Assembly (NCBI GenBank): GCA_964036195.1
Contig: OZ038450.1
Coordinates: forward strand, 6,946,701-7,010,700
Length of the DNA stretch: 64,000 bases
Direction of reading: 5' to 3'
From: Sphaerolaimus hirsutus
Lineage: Eukaryota; Nematoda; Chromadorea; Monhysterida; Sphaerolaimidae
The notes below the pieces were generated by a model. It searched no databases. It was not told the origin of the DNA and worked only from the letters and a program-made list of their open reading frames with translations. The translations under genes were made by a program, and so were the position numbers. Of the stretch, positions 41,101 to 53,100 are shown piece after piece. The first letter of the stretch is position 1; each line of letters opens with the position of its first letter.

Positions 41101-44100
41101 ACCCCCGGGGGGTTTATTGTTTCAGAGTGAGACTTTTGAGGGGGGGTTAAACGAGGGGGGGGGTATTTCGAGGGGGGGGGTTTATAAGTTCATAGTGTCC
41201 ATTTTGAGGGGGGGTATTTCGAGGGGGGGGGGGGGTATTTCGAGGGGGGGTATTTCGAGGAAATACGGTAATTATGACGGTGCTACATACTACATACAAG
41301 CCAATATCACAGTCTGTATCCCTATACATACACAGGTGGCAATATCACAGTCTGTTACCCTACACATACACACATGCGCTCTTAACAGTCAAACAGGTGC
41401 GATATACATAAACAGGGTGCACGCCAGGTCCGCCACCCAAATTCTGGGTCGGTGCCGGACGCCATATCTCCAGTTGTAGTGGGTGGATTTATTCGAAATT
41501 TTGAGGGCATATACTCGAAACCCACCCACTACTATATACGGGCTGGGGAAGGTCGGCGACCCACCTGAGTGTGGGTCGCCGTATAAATGAATAGTTTTTT
41601 TTGAAAAAATCGCTGTCCACGCGAGGTCCGCCACCCGTTGTTTTTTTGATATAACGGGCTGCCAAACTAAAACTGTTGGGGGGAATTGATCGAAATTTTG
41701 AGGGGGTGTACACGACACCCCCCACTACTTTTCACGGAAGGTTGAGCCCTCTGGCGACCCCCCTGAGAGTGGACCACTGGAAAATAAAATGATATTTTTG
41801 AGAATTCGCTGTCCAGGTTTAGCACTGGACAGCAAAAATAAAAATTACATTAGAATGTCCCTTGGAGGACAATGTATACCACTGTAAAAAGTGTGTATTC
41901 AAAAAGCAAATTTTAAAACAAAAATTTGATCTGGTATGAAAGTGTATTTGACACGCATACACAAGTTCCAGATTAAATTTCGATTTAAGTCAAATCCTTA
42001 ATACACACTTTTAAAGCTGGTTTACGATGCCTTCTAGGAGATGATTTAAGGTAAAAATTCGCCTAAACAACATTGCCCCAAAAATCAACCATGGAGAAGA
42101 TTTGATGGGGTTACTGTAATGATGTCATCGATGACATCATTCCAGGAACAAAATTCGCCTTGTGGGACAGCTTTTGTGTTGACCCCCATCAAATCTCCTC
42201 TATGGTTGATTTTTGGGGTAATGTTGTTTACGCGAATTTTTACCATAAATCATCTCCTAGAAGGCATCGTAAACCAGCTTTAAAAGTGTGTATTAAAGAT
42301 TTGACTTAAATCGAAATTTAATCTGGAACTTGTGTATGGGTGTCAAATACACTTTCGAACCNNNNNNNNNNNNNNNNNNNNNNNNNNNNNNNNNNNNNNN
42401 NNNNNNNNNNNNNNNNNNNNNNNNNNNNNNNNNNNNNNNNNNNNNNNNNNNNNNNNNNNNNNNNNNNNNNNNNNNNNNNNNNNNNNNNNNNNNNNNNNNN
42501 NNNNNNNNNNNNNNNNNNNNNNNNNNNNNNNNNNNNNNNNNNNNNNNNNNNNNNNNNNNNNAATAGTTAGTTAGTTAGTTGATAAATTTATTTATTGAAT
42601 GAGAAGTTTATGTGTTCATAGGTTAATTGTGTGAAATCTCTTTACAGTACTATGAAACGTAAATATTGAGATCAGTGATTATAACAGAGGAATTTTTTAG
42701 TGATAAGGCATAACACATTCACAAATGAAGTTTCAATAATGAAGACAAATGACAATCTGTAACAAATTTTGTAACAAGACAGGATAATTAGTAATGTGTT
42801 GCCTTGAAAAATCACGTTTACATGCAAAATTGTCCCAACATACATTTACAATGGTGATATTAAAATCACTCTAAGGGGGTTTTTCAGGGCAACAAAGTTG
42901 TAAATACATTGTTAGTACAAGCGACCGACAGCACACCTAGTATGGAAAACTACCATGATTAAATCTATACAATATTGTGATAAATTTCATAATAAATTAT
43001 TGCATAGTAAAAAATGAAATACTAATATTGATAAAGAAACTAGGTACCGTATTTCCTTGAAATACCCCCAAGGGGTGATTGTTTCATAGTGGTCTTGAGA
43101 GGGGGTAGAACGAGGGGGGGGGGTATTTCGAGTGGGGTATTTTGTGGATATATGGTAAATCGAAATTTCATTACATTGCGATGAAAAAACTAATGTACTT
43201 TTCCATTTTTGGTTGTTTTTTTACAAAAATTTATTAACATCACAGAAAATCTAAAGGACTGTATTTAACTGCAAGAAAATTTGAAAAACTCACACAACAT
43301 GCACAGTGACCCGGTGCTTCTTGTTAACTTTTGTACAATTTCCACACTGAAATGACCGGGTGCCATTCTTGTTATTTTTGTTGAGGCTCCACTTGAAGAC
43401 ATGGCTGGGTAAATCTCTGGACTTGTAGAAGTATAATGGGTTCTTTCCCTTTGTGGTCAAACCGGCTGGAAATGCCTCAGTGACACACGGGCCAAAGTCG
43501 GCCATCACCCACTAAAACAATCACTCTAAAAAATACACCGTAAACAACTAATAAATGCACCAATTGGTTACGCACACATGCGGTAAATCAATATCTTAAC
43601 AATCAAAATCATGGTTGGTGCCAGTCGCGCTTTCACACCTTGTCGATCAGGGTGATAATTACTGATAGTGATTTCATACTGATTATTTGTATGGACACAT
43701 GCTCACAATGCAATGGAATGTTGCAACACCGCCCCATATGTATATCGCACCTGTTTGACTGTTAAGAGTGCATGTGTGTATGTGTAGGGTAACAGACTGT
43801 GATATTGCCACCTGTGTATGTATAGGGATACAGACTGTGATATTGTCTTGTATGTAATATTGGATTCAGTCTATAATTATCCGTAGCTATGGCCCTTTTA
43901 TTAGTGTGGCGCTAGCGTCATCTTTCTTTTTGAGATTACATTTGATCACATTTTCTCAGGGAAAAACCAAAATCCAAGTGTACATAGTCTATTCCGCAAA
44001 ATCCACGCAGTTTTTACGCATAATCCAAGCACTTCAGAAGATAAATCCACTCACGTTTTTAACTTTAAACAACAGCATAGCACAAATAAAAATTGGGCAT

Positions 44101-47100
44101 AATCCAAGAGAAAATTAAGCATAATTCAAGCCCTTTTCTGGTGTATTCATGTTTGTTCATGTAAAAATTGCATTATACATACCTATTATAATGGACCAAC
44201 TGTGAAGAGATTTACAGGGTCATGCAGATGGCAGCTTCACAATATGGTCACATGCATCTAGATTCTGCCAGGCTAATCATATTTACTTTCAAAAAAGCAA
44301 AGCTACATTGCAAAGTATTAAGATACAGCACACCTGCAGTATGTATGTTAGATGAAAAGTGTATGTATTATGTGGCACTTTTGTGCGGATTCTGTATTAT
44401 TTTTGCTGGGATTATGTTTGATTTTGGGTGCAAAGGTGTGAAGCAGAGTTGTGCAAATACTGGTATTTTTGGAAAACGTAAACGTAAACGTAAATACCTT
44501 TTCCAAATCAAAAGTATAAATACTAAAACGTAAGGTATTTTTAAAATACCAAGGAATACGTAAAAAAAAACGTAAACGTAAAATTTTTACACACAGTAGG
44601 TATTTGCCATTGTGCTTTGGAAAATACCATTATTTTCACATTTAGATGGGTCAATCGCTCCATCCGCACCACTTTCTGTTGTATGTGCGGCCAAATCCAA
44701 CTACGTTGGTGATTCTGGGTGAGTCCCAGACCCTGTAAAATGCCTTGTAAAATGTCAAATGGCATGCAAAGTGTCTAAGTCATGGAAAATGCCCTGGAAG
44801 GTGGCAAAACTTTGCCATTTTGCTGGGCATTTTACATGAGTTATGACATTTGCATGAAAATTTACATTTTACAGGGCATCCTACAGAGTCTGGGATTGGC
44901 ACCAGAGCTTGCACTCGCCCTGCCAGTTTCAAAACATGTGCTACTCACAGTTGTTGCAAGTGGCGTCATTGGAATTCATCACAAAAATTTATAAACACAA
45001 GGCTCCACAAACAAAAAGGTTTCTGTGTTCAGCATTTGAACACATTTATGAATATGTACCCAGTATTCCATGTGTAAGTGAAAGCGTGCAGTCACTTTTT
45101 TCATACATCGTTTTTTTGTATGTATTTATACATGTTAAGTTTATGCAAAAACATTAGAATATTGTTGGCTGCAGATGGTGCGGCCCATTTGACCATGTGC
45201 ACGTGTGAACGATCATAAGTTTTGTTACGTTTTCCCTAGTACCCGGGTATTTTGGTCAGGAAAACGTAACAAAACGTAATGGTATTTTTGGAAAACGTAA
45301 ACGTAAACGTAAGTATAAATACACGAATAACCGAATATTTCGGGTAAAAGTAAATACGTTTTTCCAACTCTGGTGTGAAGTACTTTTGCTTGGATTTTGC
45401 AGCAATCTAGGAAGGATTTTGCACAATTTTGTGCTTGAATTTTGCCTGATTTGATTATGCACACTTGGATCAAGGTACAGACTTTATTTTTTCAAAAACA
45501 CAACGTCCAGCGCCATAGCCATAGAAGCGACGAGAAACTACGTGGTTGAAGTGTTTCAGATGCAGATCTCAATAATTTAAAGCAAGAGATAGGTAGCTAA
45601 TTCACAAACTATTCACTACACAGGAAACACTATGGCAAAGCAACAATGGACGCCTGGAACGACAATGAAAAATGGAGCAAATGCGCATTTGTAGATGGAC
45701 GCGTGAGGGGATCAAGCCCATCGAACCCCAAACAAAGTGGATATTATGGAGATTGGATTACACAATTTGTGCCACATTTGAGTGAGAATGAGCTGAAGAA
45801 AAAGCCAGATGTAGAGTTTCAGATACCAGTTTCAGCGTGGGCAGGTGGTATGTTGGAGGGCGCGGTGCAGCGGTGTATTTTATTCACTGATGTATTATAT
45901 TTATAGTCGGCGGACCGCATGCTATGCATTTTTCAAAAGGAAACACTCCATCATGACGTCATCATAAATAAAATAATAATAATTCCAGCAAATAAGAAAA
46001 AACATTTCGGTAAAAAATATTTCTCATTTGTATGCGACTCCGCCACTTTCTTTTTTAAAATATTTTTCTTTTTGTGAAAGTGCATACGTAAGTATCCCGC
46101 TTGCGCACTATCGACCAAGACATAAATAATTTTGGGTGCATACTTAAAGCCAGAGTTACAGCATAACGATAAATAGAAGGTGAAGCGACAAATACATGTC
46201 GCCGCAAATTCGATTACTCAAGAACGCTTAACGATATCCATCCCTAAATTGACATGTTGACAGCACTAACTGATATCTGCATCGTGTCCAAAAATTTCTC
46301 GTTGAGATTGCCGACATATAGCGAAATTTTCGTTTTTCATTGATATCTCAAGAACCATTGGAGCGTTTTGGATAATTTTTGGACAAGATGTAGATATCAG
46401 TTAATGCTGTCAACGTGTCAATTTAGGGATGAATATTGTAAACCGTTCTTGACTAATCGAATTTGCGGCTACATGTGAAGGGTGTGCTTCTAAAAGTACC
46501 GATCTACAAATTTTTCAAATTTGAGTTAGGACCATTTTTGGGGTCCCCATAAACATGCGCTTCAAAAAAATATATATTATGTGGGGGGTGCGAAATTCAA
46601 TTTTGCGATATGGGGGGTCGAAAAAAGCAAAAAAAATCGCAAAATACGGTTTTTGAAATTTTAAAAGTACCGATCTACAAGCTTTTTCAGCTTTTGTGTC
46701 TTTAAAAGTACCGATCTACACACTTTTTTCGAAATTGTTCTTTTAAATGTACCGATCTGCACATTATTTTTTGTGCTTCTGAAAGTACCGAAGTCAGATC
46801 GGCGTCTGATTCAGCAAAAACTCGTTTTGTGCTTTTTTATTATGGGTAAAAGTACCGATCTACAGCTGTCTGATTTTGTGCTTTAAAAAATACCGATCTA
46901 CATGCTATTACCAATTTGTTCCTTTAAAATGTACTGTACTACAAAAGTATAATTCACTAAATTTTATATAGCTAGTGTTATGTGTATAATCAATGATTAT
47001 ACACATGCATGTGGATACCCAACAATATGGCCGAAATACCCATACCCAAAATTCCCATACCCAATACCCATGTATGGGTATTGCATACTCCAAACTTTCA

Positions 47101-50100
47101 ATTGCGATTATCTCAAAATCGATTTTTTGTAGATCGGTACTTTTAGAAGCACACCCTTCATGTATTTGTCGCTTCACCTTCTATTTATCGTTATGCTGTA
47201 ACTCCGGTTTAATAAGTTATTATTCTTTTTGAACATGTTGACACAAAAAAATTTTAGTTGCGTTCAATTTTTGAATAAGCCATTTTGGGGAATGTAAAGA
47301 CTGGGGTTCAAATTAGTCTCTGGTTTCAGTTTCAGTTTCGACAAAATGTGAAGAATCCTTTGTCTTTGTGTTGGTTTCGATGCCTGGTCTCGATCTCAGT
47401 TTAAAAAACATTGTCTTTTGAACCCTTATTGCGACGGCTCAAATATTTAGGAACTCAGGAAGCTTAATAGAGCAATGCTAGACTGTAATAACTCAATCTG
47501 TTGCTGAACGTTTAATTGCTCTTCACCGTACTTACCTACCTAGGTATGTTCGTTTTGTCCCCACAAAATCTCGGGCCAGTTCCGCACATATTTTCCACTC
47601 GTGGAACCAGCACCAGGAGGCAGTAACAAAGTGTCAAATGTGTATCCAAATATTATGTTCCTGTATCCAAATCTTATGTTTGATAATAAGATCTAGATAC
47701 AAAAACATACAGTTTGGATACACAGTTGAGACTTTGGGACTGCCCCCTGGTGCTGGTTACACAAGTTGAAAAATAAAGAGTAAAGTAAAAAGTAAAGAGT
47801 AAAGCCAAGAGTAAAGCGAAGAGTGAAGCGTAAAGTGTTCCATTTTACTTTACTTTACCACCTGCGGAACTGGCCTCGGCTCATCAAATTTTCTATTAAA
47901 TCACATTTAATGTAAACCTTTTTCGATGAGTGGTGTCAACCCGACGGCGATGGCGACCCGCCAGAGAGCTGCGCGTGTCTGGCCTACGCTAGTAAAGCGT
48001 TAGAGGACAGCCACTGCAGACAGTGGGAATGGATTGGTTGCCAGTGGAGCAGGGGTCAGTTCGTTAGCTTGTGCATGAAACATTTTTACGTGATTCGGCC
48101 GTGGTATGTGACTAAATTTTTTTGTAAAGGTGGATTTACAGCACAACAACAAATAAAAGGTGAAACGTCAAATAAAACGGCACCGATAAATTCATTAACT
48201 ACGTGTTTTAGAGTTTTTTATTCAAACTTAGTGTTCGATACTCGAATTAGAATGAAACATTTTGAATATGGGAGAGGTCTAATTCGAATTTGAATGAAAA
48301 ACTTTCGATGAAAAATGGCCCACCTGCAAATCAATTAACCGTTGACACCCTAAAATCAATTTGTCGTCGGTCATTGCATGCAATGATCACCGACAAATGA
48401 ATTTAGGGCGTCAACGTGAAAATGATTTGTTGTGAACCATTGTTCATCCAATGTTTTTCATTCAAATTCGAATTTAAGATCTACCATGGGCCAGTTCCGC
48501 AAAATGAGAAGTGAGAAGTGAAATGCCAACGGCAAAGTAAAAGCGCAAATGCGAAGTGAAATGGCAAGTGAACTGAGAAGAAAATTGGCAAAAGCGAAGG
48601 GAAATTACTTTTTCCTTTTATTTTTTCACTTCACTATTGCCAATTCTCTTGCCATTTCACTTCGCCTTTGCGCTTTGACTTCGCCTTTGCCATTTCACTT
48701 CTCATTTTGCGGAACTGGCACCAGAAGGTACATTTTTCATTCAAATTCGAGTATTGAACATTGATTTTCAATAAAAAATTTGAAAACATGCAAATAATGA
48801 ATTTATCGGTGACGTTTTATTTGTCGTTTCACCTTTTATTTGTCGTTGTGCTGTAAATCCACCTTAAAAGTTGGCTTAACAAAAAAATTATCTATAAATA
48901 CCGTTCTGGTAAATTTGCTGAAACATTTAGGGCCGATTTGCCCAAGAAAACGACAATTTAAATGTAGCAAATGAGCGGAAACATGTAATGTGCCGATTTA
49001 ATGTGGAAAATCTGCTTACCGAAGTTGTTGGCTTCTGTAGTGATGGAATGACGCCACGGCACTGGCGCCACTGTGGCGCCGTTAGCGGCGATTCACAACC
49101 TCTTTCAAATGGCACTTGGCGCCATTTTTCGGATTGCGCCAGCCCCCATGGTTCCCTATTTTCTGGCGCTTTTCCAACACTACTTCTAAGTATGCTGTAG
49201 AAATAAAGGTGAATATTAAAAAATGATACATGCACGTAGTTTAAAAAACAACTATTGATGTCACTCACACCACCATTTCAGAAATGCCGAGATTTTGCGT
49301 CCCGCTGAAGAGCGAACCATGGCGCTGTTTCAAACTGAAGCAAACTGTGGTGAAGAACTACCATCCGATAATAGGGCACTTGGATGCGAACGAATTCCAC
49401 GCTAGGGAGTGCCACGATCGCACGCCCGGCCGCCTGGTGCCAATCCCAGACCCTGTGAAGTACAAAGTGAAGTGTCAAATGTCATGCAAAGTGTCAATTG
49501 TCAAAGTAGCATGACAAATGTAAAGTGTCAATTGTAAAGCAAAGTTCATTAATAATATCTTTACTTTTTTGTTTAGATTAACATTTTGCATGACATTTGA
49601 CACTTTACTTTACACTTTACAGGGTCTGGGACTGTCCCGGCCAACGTGGACTCTTGGGAGGCGCTCACCCTGGCCAATCAGCTCATTGCAGCGATGCAGA
49701 TAACCCCGGAAAAGGTTTTCAAGCATGTCCAAACCATTTTTTTGCAATTGGCTCTTACTAAGTGGGACCACTTAGGGTGTGCGCATGGCAACCTTGGACC
49801 ACTTCCACTAGAGACAAAGTAAAATGACAAATGATAGAAGCAAAATAATTTAACGAATGGTGGGTGAAGAGTAAAGTAAAGAAAAAAGTTTAAAGTTGAG
49901 AGTAAAGTGAAAAATTAAAAGTAGAGTAAAACTCCTATCACCGAATTCTTTACTTTTTTCTCTTCAATACATTTTCTTGTCATTTGCCATTTGTCTTCAA
50001 TTTTTTTTAGTGTACCCTTAACTTCGTTTTTAATCATTCGTTATTTCATTTTGCCTCTAGCGGAATCGGCACTAGAGCAGACTATCTGCTTTTCTGAGTA

Positions 50101-53100
50101 AAATATTTAACCTTCTCCATTTTGTGGAAGTCGACGAAATATTTGATAAAATTTATAAAACCCCAATTATGCAACAAGTCAAGTGACAAAAAAAGGGGTG
50201 GGGGGATAATTGTTTATTGTGTGTCATGGTGAAAAGATACAAGAAGAAACACGCAAGTAAGATCTTTGAACGACAACAGTAAGTTTTTAGATTGCAGCGT
50301 ACGCGTTCATCGATCTCCCTAGTAACCCCCCCCCCTAAACATTTACCTATACAGGGTGCGGCAATTTAGACAGACGCTCAGGATTTCAAATAACTCATTA
50401 CTGGGTGGTCGGATTAACGTCACATTTTAGGTCAACATTAACAACTAAATAGGAAAGGATCCCTGAAAATATGGCTGCGATAGCTTTACTCGTTCTCAAG
50501 TTATTCATGCAAACACCAATGTGTCGCTTTACTACCACCCCGTGATAGGTTTCAAACGGAATTCAGTTTTCAGGACCCGGGTCGGGATCGGGATTGTTTT
50601 TTTCACATTTTTCTCCCTTTATTTTCGCAGCGGCATGTCAAAATGCGCGCGCGCGCCACTAATCCGCCTTACCGATAAGGAAATCGGCAGACACTTGCGT
50701 AGTTGGTTGTAAAGCAAGGTAGTAAGTAGTAAGGCGACAATTCTTGGTGTTTGCGTGAACAACTTGAGAACGAGTGGAGCTATCGCAGCCATATTTTCAG
50801 GGATACTTTTCTATTTAGTTGTTAATGTTGACCTAAAATTTGACGTTAATCCGACCACCCAGTGACGAGTTATTTGAAATATAGAGCGTCCGTCTAAATT
50901 GCCGCACCCTGTACATCTGTGAATTCTTCGATGCAATAAAGCATTAATAAGAAGCCAAAGGCCAGAATGAAGCCAAGTTCCCCAGCCATAGATTTGGGCA
51001 TGTCTAGAACGAATGCATCCTAATCGACGGGGCGCCGTGGTTCTTCGACGGCACGGCGGCTAACAGGGAAGCCAGGTGCCAGTCCCAGACTCTGTAAAAT
51101 GACTTGTAAAATGTCAAATGTCAAGTGTCGAAGGTCATGTACATACCCTGTAACGTGACACATGTACGCTTGCTGTAAAGTGACAAAAGTACAGGGGATT
51201 TTATATGACCTTAAACACTTTGCATTTGACGTTTTACAGGGAATTTTACAGGGTCTGGGACTGCTCCAGGTTCAACCCGTCAATCAACAAGGAAGATTGG
51301 CGCGCGGGCGGCGCGACCAAATTATCTCCTAAATATGCCAACATGAGCAAGCAAATGCCCGATTTCTGGGCGCCCGGTGCGTTTCAGGATCGATCACACA
51401 GGAATTGAAAAAAACTGGTTGTAAAATGGCGTTAAAATTAGCGGCGTTAATGTCTCAAACGTTCTGGCGCCTAGCGCCTTTTCAACTAAAATTGCGCCAT
51501 GACGCTTTTCCGAACACCAGCGCCAATAGCGCCAGAGAAAAATGGCGACAGGCGCCATGGCGCTTTTTGCTGTGGCGCTAGCGCCAAGTGACAAAGGAGG
51601 TAATTATGAAATGTCTTAAGTGATAAGAAAAGATGTGCCACTTGACGACGCAGTGCCAGTTTATTCCGAAGGATCGCCTACTGCCAGCAACAATAACTGG
51701 ACAACATAATATTTACAGGTAAAAAGTGTAATTATTTTACCAAATGCAGGGCAGCCAGACAATAACGGCATTCACCAGACCTGTGCGTGCATATCTACAA
51801 CCGAGGGACAATTCCATGACTGGAAATGCGACTTGGATTGGAACCACATTCTATGCGAATACAACACTCGTTTGTATTACGGTATTTGTTCGAATCTCCC
51901 CTTGAATCGACCACCCTCGAATTAGTCCGGTTGAATCGACCACCCTCGAATTTCCCCCTTTGTATCGACCCCCATGTATGCGATGTATAATAGATAATGT
52001 ATTAATTGCTGCCAATTTGCATTGCAGCTACACATGTCCACACAAATATAGGTACCGTATTTCCTCGAAATACCCCCAGGGGGTTTATTTTTTCAGAGTG
52101 GAAATTTTTAGAGAAAAACGTGAAAAATGCAAGAATAACCACCATTTATAAGTTTTTACAGCCTTATATAAGGATGTAGATGGTATAAACGATGTTCTAA
52201 CGTAACACAGTAAGTGTTTTGAACGTCTGTTATGAATTTCCCGGACCACAAATACATAGTGCCTATTTTGAGGGGGGTATTTCGAGGGGGGGGGGTATTT
52301 CGAGGAAATACGGTATCCTGTTTTGAAACATTTATAACCTGTTCTGGGTATGTAAAAGATATTCTTGCTTTACTATGATACTTCACGAAAATTTCTGACG
52401 AAATAGTAAACCCTTTCGAATAACCCCCCCCCCCCCTCAAAATTTGCTGGCGATAACTTAGGCCCAGGAATACAAGAATATGCCATATCGCAGCGGTGGC
52501 AGTTTGGGGCAAGAAGTTTCACTACCAACACGACTGGCTTTTTCTTAAATGTCGCACTGAAGACCCCGCGGCTTGGAACGAACACGTGTGGACCACCTGC
52601 GAAGGAATGAAAAATAATTTGATTGAGTACTACTGCCCATGTGAGTGAATGAACTTGGCTCCGTTTTCATGACACCGGCTATTTTTTTGGCTACTATTCC
52701 ACAGAGTTGCAAAAGCGTAGTTACGCTTAGCTAAAATACCCAGGTATGTATGCTTACGCGTACGCTTTCATAAAATACCCTTACGCTTTATTACGCTTTC
52801 CTGACCGAAAAACCCGGGTACTGAGAAGCGTAAATTTTTTTTGCAAATTCGCAAAGTACATGGTGAAACAGTGCTGCAAATTTCAGCTGCGGTTTAAAAA
52901 AACCATCTCTATGCATGTGATTTACCATAAAAATGCTCGCCATCCCTGCAGTTATTCTCAATGCTTTCAATGGTTGCATTTTTTTAATAAATTTTTTTTA
53001 ACGGTTTAAAAAAACTCCAGTCATCCCTAGTTATCAAGTTTTTTTACATGGACATATCTATCATTCTACACGGTAAATTTACACCCCTAAACATTCACAA

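Larger units (their letters stand above)
41287..43870. mobile_element. 2.6-kb DNA element with about 120-bp inverted repeats
   Basis: 41287-41412 and 43747-43870 are reverse complements over more than 100 bp. Each arm holds two tandem units of CAATATCACAGTCTGT followed by CCCTA and ACATACACA, then GTCAAACAGGTGCGATATA. The interior includes a 200-bp gap, a large hairpin and a minus-strand exon-like frame (43293-43508) with a possible zinc-finger. It may be a decayed DNA transposon inside the lectin gene's largest intron. Confidence 0.65.
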
